Below, piece after piece: positions 1 through 11,724 of a DNA stretch of 64,000 nucleotides. The stretch lies in NCBI RefSeq assembly GCF_902686445.1, contig NC_062214.1:92732738-92796737 (forward strand), in the 5' to 3' direction. A model generated the notes under the pieces. That model did no database searches. It saw only the letters and a program-made list of their open reading frames with translations, and was not told the origin of the DNA. Position 1 is the stretch's first letter. Every line of letters starts with the position of its first letter. The position numbers and the translations under genes were made by a program. This DNA comes from Sciurus carolinensis. Its lineage: Eukaryota > Chordata > Mammalia > Rodentia > Sciuridae.

Positions 1-415
1 AGGTGTCCTATCGAGGAAGTCATTGCCTGTGCTTACATGCTGGAGTGTTGACCCTACATTTTCTTCTAGCAGTTGCATGGTTTCTGGTCTAATTCCTAGG
101 CCTTTGATCCATTTTGAGTTGATTTTTGTGCAGAGTGAGAGATAAGGGTCTAGTTTCATTCTTCAACATAAGGATAAACAGTCTTCCCAGCACCATTTTG
201 TTTAAAAGGCTGTCTTTTCTCCAATGTATATTTTTGGCACCTTTGTCAAAGGTCAGATGACTGTAGCTGTGTGGGTTTGTCTCTGTGCCTCCTATTGTAT
301 ACCATTGGTCTATGTGTCTGTTTTTATGCCAGTACCATGCAGTTTTGTTATTATATTTCCATGGTATAATTTGAAGTCAGATATTATGATGTCTCCAACA
401 TTGCTTTTTGACTCA
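1..415 (-). mobile_element. L1 LINE fragment (ORF2 part), 5'-truncated
   Basis: The plus strand reads as the reverse complement of an L1 ORF2 segment. It shows the familiar antisense phrases around 'tttgatccattttgagttga' and 'cttcccagcaccattttgtt', followed by the 'ttttggcacctttgtcaaag' stretch. The same part of ORF2 recurs near 49.85-50.25 kb, which confirms the assignment. Similarity stops near 415, so this is the 5'-truncated end of a minus-strand insertion whose 3' end lies beyond the window. No intact reading frame survives on the minus strand; the 72-codon plus-strand frame at 224-442 is antisense and not a gene. Confidence 0.9.
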
Positions 416-1060
416 GTAGTTTTGAATGAAAGCTCTGGTTGAAGATGATATTTTAAACTTGTAAGGCAATTCATTTAGAGTCTTTTTTACTTATACCCAG
501 GATTTTAGGCATGACTGTATTTTTATAGGGATTCATACATTCATAAGTTTGGGTCATACTTTACCATTTGACCAAGTGTGAGTTCACTGTGCATTTTCAT
601 TTGATTTCACAGTGACAAAGCTGACATAGTTGTCTTCATTTTTCTCATTTCACACATGACAAAGCTTAAAGGAAACCAGTGACTTACCTGTGATCTAACA
701 GCTAGAATAAGGATGACCTTTATTCTACACACAGCCTGGGCAGCCTGGGGCCCTGCAGGCAATCAGCAGCTCAATCTGATTGTGAGGGAACAGTGGTAAG
801 TTACTCTGGAAAGAAAGTTTGGAACTTAATTTTCGCAGTCTTTGTATACAAGTGAATAGAACTTAAACTTCTCAAACTGGGGTTTCCAGAACAGGAGCCA
901 TTCCTTTCAGGAATGCACCATGTAGTTCAGTATAACATGACAAAATATTAAAATTATATTCAGATTTGTAAGCCTCTATTTAAATATTATTTTGTTGATA
1001 TTTTATAATTTGTTAATATTTTGTCACGGAGACATGAGTACACATACATGCACCCAGAAG

Positions 1061-1063
<3 letters not shown>
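416..1063. other. Unique AT-rich DNA, no feature seen
   Basis: I see no exon-like frame and no clear repeat here. The stretch near 600-700 (T-rich, then 'aaagcttaaaggaaaccag') may be a very old, unrecognisable repeat. Confidence 0.5.

Positions 1064-1102
<39 letters not shown>
1064..1102. repeat. (AC)n microsatellite
   Basis: An uninterrupted run of about 19 AC units, followed by a degenerate AT/CA tail ('catacacatg'). It is long enough to be polymorphic. The 101-codon minus-strand frame that crosses it contains a run of alternating Val-Cys and is a translation artefact of the repeat. Confidence 0.95.
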
Positions 1103-1107
<5 letters not shown>

Positions 1108-1960
1108 ATGTAGATATCTCAAAATTACTTTTATTGGTGAGTGAAATGATGCTTTTAGAGTAAGGCAGCAATGTGAGAACAACAGTAGTTTAGGAAAAGT
1201 AATTGACGGTCCCAGCGCTGGGGACCGAAAGACAAGTCTGTCTACGTGGATCATAAGCATACCAGCCAGTCTGTTTTGTGTGAGAAACCACAGTGAGTTA
1301 ATGCGAATGAAAATACCCTCAAAATACAAAATAAATAAGAAAGCAGACTAAGACATGCAAACAGAATTTGTATTTAAAACTTCTCAACAGCTGATGCCAG
1401 ATACATGGAAATGAAGGCTCCATTAAAGGCTCAGAGGAGAAGCCTCAAAAATAAGATGAGGAATTTGGAACGGATGCTGAGGAAACCCTTTTTTGGATCT
1501 GGCGGAGCAGATTTCGAATTGTTTATTTACTTGGCATTCCTACTGTCTGTTCTAGAATCATTAGAGCCTTATATGTGAAAAAATAAAAACACTTCAGCAA
1601 GTGGAGCTGTGCTTCGAAACACTAGAATGAGTTTTTAAGGCATCTTTACCTTTTTCTGCAGGATAGCATTTATCATCCCCTGGTTCAGCACTGATAAAAC
1701 ATTAGCAGAAGGTGAAGGAAATAACCATGTGAAGAAATTGACTACTGGAGCATCCATAAGTAGGAGGTTCCCTTTGTTCCAAATGTACTCAGACTTCAAC
1801 AGTTTTATGTCCCAGAAGCAAAGGTGACATTTCCTTGTTTTTCCAAAGAGCTGGACCCATGTTTGAGGATCTCTGGATTTAAAGTTTTTATTTCGGAAGG
1901 AACAAAGTGGCAAACATTCTAATTTAGTTGAAATTCCTGTAACTTAAACAGCAGCTGAAA
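1103..1960. other. Unique DNA, no gene recognised
   Basis: Non-repetitive sequence containing a 92-codon minus-strand frame (1635-1913) with no recognisable domain. I see no convincing splice signals around it. Probably a chance frame. Confidence 0.4.
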
Positions 1961-1974
1961 AGGATCTTCGTGCA

Positions 1975-2360
1975 GAATAGTCTGCAGAGCAAGGACTCCA
2001 CTGGCGTGACAACTATTTTTAGGGGGAGTGCTGGCAGGCAGCATTCTAATGAAAGGCGACTGCAGTCCCCTAAATGCCTGCCCTTTTTGTCCAACCCAGC
2101 CTGGAGAGAAGGCTGTTTTACAATCGCATTTTCCTTAGTTCAAAGATTTCATATATCTGTGCATATTCTGTATGGTTCGAAAACTGCTGAGTTTTGCGCA
2201 AGGGGGAGAATAACCATTTGCAAAGCCATGGATTGAGAGGTGCTGTTGGTTGGTCAGGAGGGATCAGTTCTCTGCTCAGGGAAGTGTAGGCTGAGTGATA
2301 ACGCATCTTTGCTAGAAGTCTAACTGAACAAAAGATGGAGTGAGCCTGAGTCACTGTAAA
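1975..2360. promoter_or_regulatory. Candidate conserved non-coding element
   Basis: This segment matches no repeat I recognise and keeps isolated CpGs ('ctggcgtgac', 'aggcgactgc', 'ttttgcgcaaggggg', 'gataacgcatc') within CpG-poor surroundings. It also has compact motif-like words such as 'catttgcaaag' (octamer-like) and 'ctatttttag' (MEF2-like). Such texture is typical of conserved enhancers in mammals. No frame with codon structure is evident. The assignment is inference; a cross-species alignment is needed. Confidence 0.35.
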
Positions 2361-2399
2361 CAAGAGAAATTCAGACTTTTCTTGGAGGAAATAATGCAT

Positions 2400-3190
2400 T
2401 TATTGTTATGAATGCCTTTGTGGAAGGCAAGGGATTTTTGTTGAAACAAAGGATTCTACTTAAACAACAAGCATAAACAGGACATTCCTCACTGGCTGCC
2501 TCTAGCTTTGGTTGTCTTGAGGTTTGACTTTTTTGAGGAGAATTCTGGCCTGGGAGCACAAAGGGCAGCAGGAACCTGAGCTGGACGGAGGTCAGGAGAC
2601 CTGGGTGGGTCAGCCTCTGTCAAGAATGGACTCTTCACCATGATCTTGAGTGAAAGCTACCACTCAGCCTGTTTCCTCTCCTTCAATATGGAACTGTGCT
2701 TTCCTTAGCCCACTCTGCCCCTGAGTGTGTGACTCTGTATCTAGGTTTTCTAGGTTTCTCTTTATATCATTAGACAACATGAGAAGTAACTGCTCTTTTT
2801 TCCAGTCTTTTAATCTGTCCTGCCACAGGCTGGCCCTGTGTTCTACCACTATAGTAGACAGGACAACAGCAAGCCCCCATCTACCATCTCACTGAATTCA
2901 CTTAGGATTATAGGCTGCACCATTTACAACTAAGGGAAAAAAAATCCACTACAACTCTACCTCTTAAGTATGACTTATCAATTTTAGAATGCACCTTGAT
3001 CATTAATGTTAGAAAAAGGGGTAGTTATATGTACCTGAGTCTGAAGCAATGTAGCAGTTAAGTGCAGTGTGCTGGCTAGTTGAACAGCTGCTGAGAGAAG
3101 CTGCTGATAAAGAGGAACAGACACTCTGCTGGGGAGGTGTGGTTCAAAGTCTTTGAAAACCTTTGCATCCACTGAGAGTGGCATTGAAGG
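2400..3190. other. Unique DNA, no feature seen
   Basis: Mixed-composition sequence without a recognisable repeat or exon signal. Small open frames on the minus strand here have no visible domain. Confidence 0.4.
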
Positions 3191-3194
3191 CAAC

Positions 3195-3515
3195 CTATTT
3201 GGGTTCTGCTCCTGGCTCTGCCACTTGCTGGTCAGTTTCTCCATCTCTTTGTAACTCAGTTTTCTCATCTGTAAAACAGGGATGAGGATAGCAATTGTTT
3301 CATAGGATTGAATAAGAATTAAATGTGAAGTATACAGAGCAGGGTTGGGTACACAAGAGTTCACTCCCTGGATGTTAGAATTGATGTGATTGTTGAGATT
3401 AATGCCTGGCTTTCCTGCTGGAAGGGGAACTTCGGGAAAACAGGGTACAGGATTGTTTTGATCACTCATTGTAGTACCTGCTAGATAGGAAATGCTCAAT
3501 AAATAATTACTAAAT
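3195..3515 (+). repeat. MIR SINE (ancient tRNA-derived)
   Basis: A MIR core is clear: 'ggctctgccacttgctgg', then 'tcagttttctcatctgtaaa' and a degenerate tail ending 'atgctcaataaataattac'. MIR copies are over 100 million years old and shared across mammals. A 171-codon minus-strand frame (2984-3499) runs through the MIR in antisense and is therefore rejected as a gene. Confidence 0.85.
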
Positions 3516-3519
3516 AAGT

Positions 3520-4800
3520 GAATTTGCTATTTGTGTTCCCTATTAGGCATTAGCCAATATTCCCCTTTATTCATGACAGGATTCCCCATTCACTGACCTC
3601 ACAAGACTGCCTGTACCTACTCTGATGAAAGAACATGATAAAAACCCATTGAAAGGAATTTTGGTAGAGTTAGCAAATGTCTCACAGACCTGCATTACTA
3701 GGTCCTTGCCAGGGATGACTGTCTTTGTCTTATCAGCCTGTAGACTCTGGCCTGCTAATAAGGACAAAAGTAGATGCTAGAAATAAATGAGTAAGAAGAC
3801 CCGCTGTTCCCATGGCTCAACTTTCTCAAGGCTGTGCTGATGGGAAGGCAGATGATGTCCTTGAGCGACTCCACAACCCAGATAAGGCTGTCTAAGACAA
3901 AGGGACTGTCCCTGCTTTGACAAATGGGGCTGACCTTCCTGTCCTGGTAAAACATTCTGGTTTCAACAAAGTCTGTATCAGGTGGGAGATGATATATGGC
4001 TGGAAGTATGTAAATCTACAGGCAGGTGTTAACTGGCTGCCTTGTTATGCAATTAACCCACAATTCATAAGCACATCCAAGAAAGAAGGGAAGTTGTATT
4101 TGCCATCTCTTCTGGCTTTTTAGTTAAGTGGCTGTATTAAGAAACACTTCTGAAAGAGAAAGATTCATTAGTCGGAGATTCGAGGAGTCTCGGTTTGAAT
4201 TAAGACTCTGTAATTCAGCCTCAAATAACACTTGTCTAAACATAAGATAAGTCAATTAGTAGAATCAGAGGAATTTTGAGCTTTCTTTGTATGTTTTCCT
4301 GGGCGCTACCTCCAGCAGTCAAGGAAGGTAACTGCAGAAATATCTTTACTCTATCAGGCTGGAACTGAGTGGCTACTCAAGGATGAGAATTTCACATTTG
4401 ATTTGAGTCAAAGAAGAATAAGACATCTTATATTATTCGTTCCTCCGTCTTCAGTTTCAGATAGAAGCTGGCCTCCCTATCTATTATCTTTGTGTCTGAT
4501 CTGACCTGTCAGCTTGGATCTCCTCTGAAGCTAATCCAAATTGCTGTACTTTTTCCAAACTTGCAATTTCATGTTACTTTATTTTCAGATGCTTGAAATT
4601 TTGAACTACTAATTGAAATTTTGATTCAATTTGTTAAAGTGAGGACCTGGGAGGGCATGATAATTATCTTCAAATAGTCGAAAGTCTGTCATGGGAAAGA
4701 TGAAAAACACGGTGCTGTGAGGGTGTAGAACAAGAGACAGATGCTGCAGAGGGAGTTTCTAATTCATTAAAAAGATGGGCTGTTTATCAATCAAGGATGA
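3520..4800. other. Unique DNA, no feature seen
   Basis: No recognisable repeat, exon or RNA gene. The AT-rich part at 4380-4660 could hold an old unrecognised repeat. Confidence 0.4.
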
Positions 4801-4802
4801 GC

Positions 4803-4819
4803 AAAAAAAAAAAAAAAAA
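4803..4819. repeat. Poly(A) tract, 17 nt
   Basis: Pure adenine run after 'gatgagc'. No SINE or LINE body is evident just upstream, so the origin is unclear. Confidence 0.9.
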
Positions 4820-4824
4820 TAGTT

Positions 4825-5490
4825 GAGGGGTGGGTGGGCACTGGGAAAGGGATTATCCCAGTGGATTATGTTTCCCATGCCAGGGGATTGCCTAAATTTG
4901 TTGGAGAGTAAAGATTGGGTGGTCATTTTGACTGATATCCAATATCTGGTTCTTCTTTCACTCCTGTCACTTGGAGGACTTGAGTTCCTGGTCCCCTGGT
5001 GGTAGATGGGACCATATGGGTACTTCTGGTCAGGTCCCCAAATATTTAATTGCCAGTGTGAGACTTCAAGAGTGTTCCTCTATTGCCAGTATAATGGAGG
5101 AAGCACAGGTATAGATGTAGCCTCCATTGGCCTGGCCACCTGGGAGGATAGTGGTGAGCAGAGACTCTTGTCATCTTGCTCGGATATACAGCAAGAGGGA
5201 CAAATAAGCTTTATTGTTCTAAGCTACACAGTGTAACCAAACTCATCCTGGGCATGCACTTTTTGAGTTATCCTTGGGCAGCAATGAGCTCAGGCAGACA
5301 GACTCCTTCCCCACCCCAGCCTCAGGTTTAGATTGTGAGTGGTCATCGCCAATTGCAGCACACCCAAGCCCACACTCCAGAGAAACTCAGGGCTGGCCAC
5401 ATGACCAAGTTCAGGCTGATGTGACTTAAGGGTAGTCATGGGCAGAGGAGCTAGCCTCTGAAGAAGATTTTCCTTCATGATAAAAAGAGG

Positions 5491-5521
<31 letters not shown>

Positions 5522-5690
5522 AAAGAGAGGAATTATCTTCTTTTTGCTTGTGATTATTTCCTGTGAGTGAGATTGTGATGCTTTGAAAAGTAAGACAGTC
5601 TGTGTGACACAGAATGGTAAATGTGTGGAATTCATGTCCCAGGAGGTAGTGCAGGTGGAGCTGCAGGAAGTGGAGTGCTCACATGCTAGA
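4825..5690 (+). repeat. Probable ancient LTR or related remnants
   Basis: The part up to about 5235 ends with 'aataagctttattgttcta', which resembles the 3' end of old ERVL/MLT-type LTRs. After that, 'gggctggccacatgaccaag' and following words resemble another family of old mammalian interspersed repeats. Divergence is high and boundaries are uncertain; I cannot name the subfamily by eye. No coding content is recognised. Confidence 0.35.
5491..5519. repeat. Poly(A) tract, 29 nt
   Basis: A long uninterrupted adenine run preceded by 'gataaaaagagg'. It looks like a retroposition tail, but no recent SINE, LINE or pseudogene body is visible upstream. It may instead be an expanded A-rich tract inside the older repeat. 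Confidence 0.9.
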
Positions 5691-5959
5691 TTCAGGACGA
5701 GCCCACACTTGCACTTGTGTATCTCGTAGGTGCCTCAAATTATGTTTAAAATCTGTCATCCCTTTTAGGTCCTGACTCAGCTAAAGGATTGTAGCCCTTC
5801 CTGGGGCCCAGATTAGAAATTTACAGATGACTCCTCTCTGCTGCTTCTCCCTCATCCAGTCCCTAGTGCTTCCCATCCACCACTCTTCTCCTCCATTGCT
5901 ACTACAGCAGCTCAGGCCATTGACATCTCTGCAAATGACTCCTCATCTATGGAGTTAGC

Positions 5960-6530
5960 CTCTAGTCTAGTTCCCCCCACCATGTTAGGTCCATGTTGTG
6001 GTCAGCAAGACCTTTCTAAAACAAATTAATCACATCAAACTTCTCCTTAAAACAGCTTCAATGGCTTTCTAATATCTCCCAATAAAACCCCCAATCTTTG
6101 GCCGAGTTTTCAAGACTTTTATGGTCTAGCTCTGACTGTGTCTTTGGTCTCAGTTTGGGCCATCTTTGTTCCGTTTGTAACTGCATTCCTTGCTGGTCAC
6201 AGAGGGCAGCATGCTGTCTTCCCTTATTGCCCCTTTGTTTGCTGATCCACTTCCCTCTTTCTGCCCCCTCTCTTGCCCAGCTAACCCCTCATCCTTACAA
6301 GGTCTTATTTCAGCTACTTTCTTCTTGAGGGAGACTCTTCCCCAATGCCAGCCAGGATGCCCCTCTGTGCACTCTATTTCTACTGTTTTAGGATTTTCAC
6401 CACTGAGTGGTAATTTCCTATTAATCCTCTATCTCTCCCACTGGATTGTAGCCCCTGAAGGGTGATGATCACCCTTTCCATCTTTGGAAAAGTGCCTGGT
6501 ATATTTTAAGTCCTCTGTGAAGGATTGAAA
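5960..6530 (+). repeat. L2 LINE 3' part
   Basis: The order of words matches an L2 3' region: 'atcaaacttctccttaaaac', a C/T-rich middle, 'tggattgtagcccctgaagg' and 'gtgcctggtatattttaagt'. L2 is an ancient, inactive LINE. The 76- and 91-codon plus-strand frames inside are chance frames in this C/T-rich sequence. Confidence 0.65.
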
Positions 6531-6539
6531 ATGCTGTTC

Positions 6540-8045
6540 TTCACATGCTTCTTTGCCAGACAGAAGTAGTGGTGCCCATGGATTTTGAGAATATCTCTGT
6601 GGAGATGTGCCAGACTGAAGGTGGGAGAAAGGATGATGGTGAGAGAGTCAATCTGGGCTAGACAGGGGTCTGGGTCTGGAAGAGTGAACTAGGCAATGGC
6701 ATGTGGTAAGAGGGGTTCAGAAATCAGAGAAAGAGGGATAGACACTCAAAAGTCATGATCTGCCTCCAGGAAGTCATCTAGAAAGGCCCTGGGAGGAGTG
6801 AACACCATGCTTAAGGTGACAAAGGGCTCAGATGAGAGTTGTCTGAGCACAGAGCCAAGGGAAGCTTGTATTCTTTAAGACAGAGAGGACTTATCTAACT
6901 GAAGAGAGATACAAGGTAGAACAAAAATAGAAACCTGTTTAAAATTGTTAAAAGTTGGCCTTTTATCCACACAGGTGGCTTGGAGTCTTCTGCCTCTATA
7001 GAATCTGCATGCCCAAACTCTTCACTCTGCAGAAGATCAGGTCTAGATAAGGACAATTGAGAAACCTATCTCTTGGCTCTGCAGTGTGTCCTAGGGCCTG
7101 CCTTCACAGACAGGTTTCTAATCCCCTCCATGGCCAATCCCTTCCCTCCTCCAGTCACACCTGGTTACCACATGGTTCCTTTCTTATCTCTATTTTCATG
7201 TTATAAAATGTCCCCTGGCTGACCCTGCCACACTACTTGGCTCCTTTTTGGTGCTCTCTGGGCATTCTTGTTTAGTTCTGTTATTTAAAAAAGAATAACA
7301 ATGAGCCATTCTTCACAGTATCATGAAGATGAAACAAAATATCATGGGGGCTGTGCCCAGAGAAAATGCCCACTCTCCAAAAGTGTTTTCCACGTATAGT
7401 CAAGCAAGTCCGACTTTGAACACCAACAAATATAGAATTAGACATAGTACTTTGGGGTCTTTCTGTTTCCAGGAGAATTTCTTTACAGTATGTTCTTAAT
7501 CATTGTTTCCCCTTGTTTCCTTTTTCTTTCAATGTGTAATATTGTTTCTCCTGTAACACAAAAGCACAGCTCATCTTATTTTCTATTGTCCTTAAGAATT
7601 GCACAAAATCTATCACACTCCATGAAGATTTTATATCAAGAGAGGGGATTTTATAACAAGTGAGGAGAAAGTTTGCTGACCAGTCCTCAGCAGTGACATG
7701 ATGTGAATTGGGAGGAGCCCATCAGTGAAAACAGAGTGGTTGACTTCAATTTTCCAGACATTCCTTGCATACCTATTGGGTTCAGCATTGCATTTATAGG
7801 AAAGGACTGTGTTTTCTGGAGAAATGAGCAGTATTCAAATATGGTATAAGTGAATGAATAAGCAAGATAAAAATTTGTCATCTCACACATCACTTAGATT
7901 AAAGACCTGAGCAAGGGGATCAGAGCAACCTCAGGTTAAGGATGGGAGGAGATTGTTGAGCTAGATAAAGTTTCTTCCATCAACAGGCTATAAGGATTCT
8001 AATCCGTTAAAACCACACCAACCAAAGGACAGGATTCCAATTACA
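6540..8045. other. Unique DNA, no feature seen
   Basis: No recognisable gene or recent repeat. A stretch near 7080-7270, containing 'tgttataaaatgtcccctgg', could be a decayed LTR, but I cannot support it. Confidence 0.4.
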
Positions 8046-8049
8046 CAGT

Positions 8050-8250
8050 AATAATAATCATATATGCTGAATGCTCTGTACTGTTCTAAGAAACTTAAAT
8101 GTTTTATGTCCTGAAACTTTGTCTATAATCCAAGGAAGCAAGTGCTATTACCTGTTTCATGGTTGGAAGGAATTGAGGCACAGAGATGTTCAAAACTTGC
8201 CCGGGTAGAAAGCTGATGGACTAGGCTTTGAATCCACTGGCCTGGTTTTA
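8050..8250 (-). repeat. MIR SINE
   Basis: Antisense MIR words are visible: 'ctctgtactgttctaagaaa', 'tgctattacctgtttcatgg', 'aattgaggcacagagatg' and 'aaaacttgcccgggtag'. Strongly diverged, as expected for its age. Confidence 0.75.
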
Positions 8251-8324
8251 CAGCCTGCTGTGCAAAGTGGCTGTGTGCTTGGTGACACATGTATGGAGAA
8301 AGACCAGTGTTTCCATATTTTTTT

Positions 8325-8542
8325 ATTATTTATTTATTTATTTATTTTTGGTACTACGGATTGAACCCAGGGGTACTTAACAACTGAGCCACATCCCCAG
8401 CTCTTTAAAAAAGTATTTAGAGACAGGGTCTCCCTGAGTTGCTTAGGGCCTTGCTAAGTTTCTGAGACTGGCTCTGAACTCTCAATCCTTCTGTCTCAGC
8501 CTCCCCAGCTCCTGGGATTACAGGTGTGACACCACACCAGGG
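8325..8542 (-). mobile_element. B1-dID dimeric SINE
   Basis: Read in antisense on the plus strand: T/TTTA-rich tail, dID half ('ggattgaacccaggggtac', 'ctgagccacatccccagc'), linker, then B1 half ('gagacagggtctccctgag', 'ctgggattacaggtgtgac'). The B1 plus shortened-ID dimer is characteristic of squirrels and dormice. It is flanked by a perfect 12-bp duplication, 'ccatattttttt', at 8313-8324 and 8543-8554, so the insertion boundaries are well defined. Propagated by L1 machinery; the pol III boxes lie in each half. Confidence 0.93.
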
Positions 8543-8559
8543 ACCATATTTTTTTTTAG

Positions 8560-9535
8560 AGGGACATGAAGGGAAAGGATTAGAAATTGAAAAGAACATG
8601 GTCCTCTACTAGGGGCAGATCAGTCAAAAAAGAGGCCAGTGTCCTCTGCCCATATCCCTCTCCCTCACATGCAGTCTTCAGAGGTCCCCTCTGAACCTCA
8701 GTTGCATTTTGGCATGCCAGAATTCCATGCATCTTCTAAAGCCCAGCTCAGTGTTGTGATCCTCGGCAATGTCCCCCTGGCTCTCCAGCTCTCCCTGCTC
8801 TCCCTGAACCCCTTTGTGGGTGGTCAGAAACAAAGAGCTCCCTGGAGTTATTTGACTCACTTGTTGCATATTTTTTTGCTATGTACTAGTATGGAAAATA
8901 ATAGAAAATGATGTCTGTCTCCTGATTAACATGCCCTCCCCAAGAACCCCCACTATACTGGCCCAGTGTCTAATGGAGAATTTGGATTGTATTTTATACA
9001 TTTCCTGAATTTGGAAAGGAAGACAAAAGAGAAGCTTGAGGGGAAAAAAAGTGGCTTGCTTTGGGAGAAAAGAGATGCTTCCCTAATAAAAGATAAAATG
9101 GCCAAATGGGGATAGGCTTGTGCCCCTGAGATAAGAGGAAAGGTCATTTATTTAAACAGTAAATGGTTGAAATGTGGATCGGATTTATAGGTCTCCTACA
9201 AATCCATAAAAAATGCTTGCACACAGATGCATGCATAATAATCCTGAATTGGCTATGAAATTTATCTTCATGAGTAAAGAGAGGAGGGATTGTTGATGCT
9301 GTTATAATTTTTACCTCATCTTTCCAAGGAAGACAGGATTAATACCAGGAGATATAAATCATGATGTGATTTTTGTATATATGCACAAAGCAAACACAAT
9401 GAATATTTGATTTTCTCCAACTTCTGCAGGGCTAAATCAATTTGAAGAGATAATGGTAGAGGATTAAGTTATTGGAACGTGTGTAACTATAAAGTTTTGA
9501 ATACAGTTAACTCACAAGTTATTACAATTCCAGTA
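8560..9535. other. Unique DNA, no gene recognised
   Basis: Small open frames on both strands between 8639 and 9147 have no recognisable domain. The AT-rich part after 9150 shows no clear repeat. Confidence 0.4.
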
Positions 9536-9537
9536 TA

Positions 9538-9566
9538 ACATCTGTTATCATTGAAATAACAGATGT
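9538..9566. repeat. Perfect 11-bp inverted repeat (hairpin)
   Basis: 'acatctgttat' and its exact reverse complement 'ataacagatgt' are separated by 7 bases. The arms could form a stem-loop. It may be a remnant of a decayed DNA transposon or chance. It is too short for a microRNA precursor. Confidence 0.85.
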
Positions 9567-10025
9567 GTTGTGTATTGTGTAACTAAGGAAAATTGGATAT
9601 GCACATGGTTTTCAAAAGAAACCAGGTTCAGATTAAATTATTTGTGAGATGCAGCACTATAAAATTTATTGTAAAGGGTGGATTAACTGATGAGGCATCC
9701 TCCAAATGAGGCTACAATGGTATTAATAGAAAGTCACCTTAAAATATGAGACAAACGAAAAGTTATATGAACTTCTGCACTTTGTCATATTAGAGAAGAG
9801 AAGATGTCACAGTTAAAGGTGTAGAAATATTTAAAGCCATAAAATGGAAACAGCAATTCAAAAACATGGGCTTGGTGTAAAGAATAATGATTTCTCAATG
9901 GTGCCATCTTCACTCAGTGCACTTGATCTTATTCCCATTTTGTAGTAACTAAACTACAAACTCCTCATGCCCAGTGAGAAAGGCTACCACCCATTCACTT
10001 TATTAACCCAGAGTTGGTTAATAAA

Positions 10026-10101
10026 CCAGAGTTGAACATGAGCTTCACCAAAACATAACCCAAAATATAACCCAGAGTTGAACATGAGCTTCACCAAAAC
10101 A
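10026..10101. repeat. 30-bp direct repeat, 46-bp spacing
   Basis: A 30-bp segment beginning 'ccagagttgaacatgagc' occurs at 10026-10055 and again at 10072-10101, identical in both places. The second copy ends a few bases before the B1-dID SINE. A third, partial 'cccagagttgg' lies just before 10020. This looks like a small local tandem duplication. Confidence 0.9.
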
Positions 10102-10104
10102 CAG

Positions 10105-10300
10105 ATGTGTCAGGCGTGGTGGCGCAGGCCTGTAATCCCAGGACTCAGGGGGCTGAGGCAAGAGGATAGCAAGTTCAAGTCCAGCCCCTGTCTCAAAATT
10201 TACAAAAAAGGACCAGGGATGTGGCTCAGTGATAAAGCACCCCTGGGTTCAATCTCCCATACCAAAACCAAACAAAATAAAAATGAAAACAAGACAAAAA
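10105..10300 (+). mobile_element. B1-dID dimeric SINE
   Basis: Sense orientation: B1 half ('caggcgtggtggcgcaggcc', 'tgtaatcccagg', 'ggctgaggcaagaggat'), A-rich linker, then the dID half ('agggatgtggctcagtg', 'cacccctgggttcaatc'), then an A-rich tail. The pol III box B-like 'gggttcaatc' is retained. The 20-base central deletion of ID, relative to a full copy, is visible. Confidence 0.92.
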
Positions 10301-10319
10301 CTACCAAAGAACACATATA

Positions 10320-11720
10320 TATTTGCAGAAATTTGGGGAGAGGCTACTTGACCTTGAAATTTTCTCATAAAATTCAGGAAAGTGTGTTTCTTTCTCCGTG
10401 TTACCCAGCAAAGAACTGGTCTCAAAGTGGAGGTTTAGAATCTGCATTGTAGCCTGCTCTTTGCCAAGTGCCACCTTTTAGGTACCACTGTGAGTTTTCT
10501 GATTGCATTATTATGATTATATTAGTAGTAGTGTTCAGGTAATAATAAGGTTCTGAAATCTGTGGCTACATTTTTATTTTCTTTCTCCACCTGTCCATGA
10601 TTGTGCTTTTCTTTTTGAAAGGTTTGGGGAAACAAATCCCATTGTACTATTATTTATCAAGGTTCATGGTCAGAAAAGAATATACCAGAAATGTGGGGTT
10701 GGAGGTGGGGGGGGATCTAATTAAGCTTGACTCTGTCTGGTTTTCAATTCTACTACCGTTGACAGCTTGCTCCTAGGAGAAAGAGGTCCCAGTTGGTCTC
10801 TACCATAAAAAGGTTTTTAATAAAATATTCAAGATAGCTGAGGACCTTTAGAATGGGTAATTTTATTCAACATACACTATGATCTTCCTGCTGGTTGTGG
10901 GCTCTGGACCAATACCCAGGAGCTTCTCTTGGAGTGCATGACTATTATGCATTATGTTAGAGGATTCTGTGAAAAGTCAATTTACTGAGATTCAGATACA
11001 CCATATTTTAACTTTGAGACTAAAATTGTCTCTGGGGTTTAGTTTGCTGCCATGATTAAATTCTTACTGTTCTGTAAATCTGAGATTTATTTTTAACTAT
11101 TTCAATGCTGTGTTTTATAAAAACTAATGAATGGTTAAAAAGCAAGTGAAAAAATGGAGGATTCAGGAAGAATGCTCTGATATAGAGCAAACTTTCATTA
11201 AATAATGCCTGTAGTGAGTTTACCTGCCGTTGGCTTTGCCTCTGGTTTTGAGAGCCTGCCTACCCAGGCCTAGGACTTAATGAGGTGGCTCCCTTCAGTG
11301 TCTTAGACACTTAGCTCTCAAAAATCTCTATCTACAAACCAATTTTTCCCATCCATTACAAAACGAGCAAGAGAAATTGACTGCGTGGGTTGAAATCCCT
11401 GTTAATCAATTGGACTATTCCCCTTGGGTTGTGGTTGAAGAACAAGTTTTCATTATCTCCAATAATTAGCATCATCTTTTTTGAAATTAGCTGAATGGAC
11501 TGACACAGTAATCTGTGGTGGATGTGTCATGTGTCTTTCCATTATTAACTATTTTGGGGAAGAAGGAAAGAGTTGGGTAGGGGAAGAAACGGACTATGGG
11601 AATTTTTTTTGTTTTTTTGTAAATATTGGTGGCATTGAACATGAGCATTGGCGGGGGCAGGTGGGTGTCTCTTTTAGATGATCTAAAAGTGGAATGAGTA
11701 CAAGATTTGGAGACCTAATG
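10320..11720. other. Unique DNA, no feature seen
   Basis: No exon or repeat that I can support. A G-rich tract ('ggaggtggggggggatc') lies near 10700. Confidence 0.4.
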
Positions 11721-11724
11721 GGCA

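Noticed and set aside
1024..1329. 101-codon frame with alternating Val-Cys
   Set aside because: Translation of the AC microsatellite.
2984..3499. 171-codon minus-strand open frame
   Set aside because: It runs antisense through a MIR SINE; no domain or splice context.
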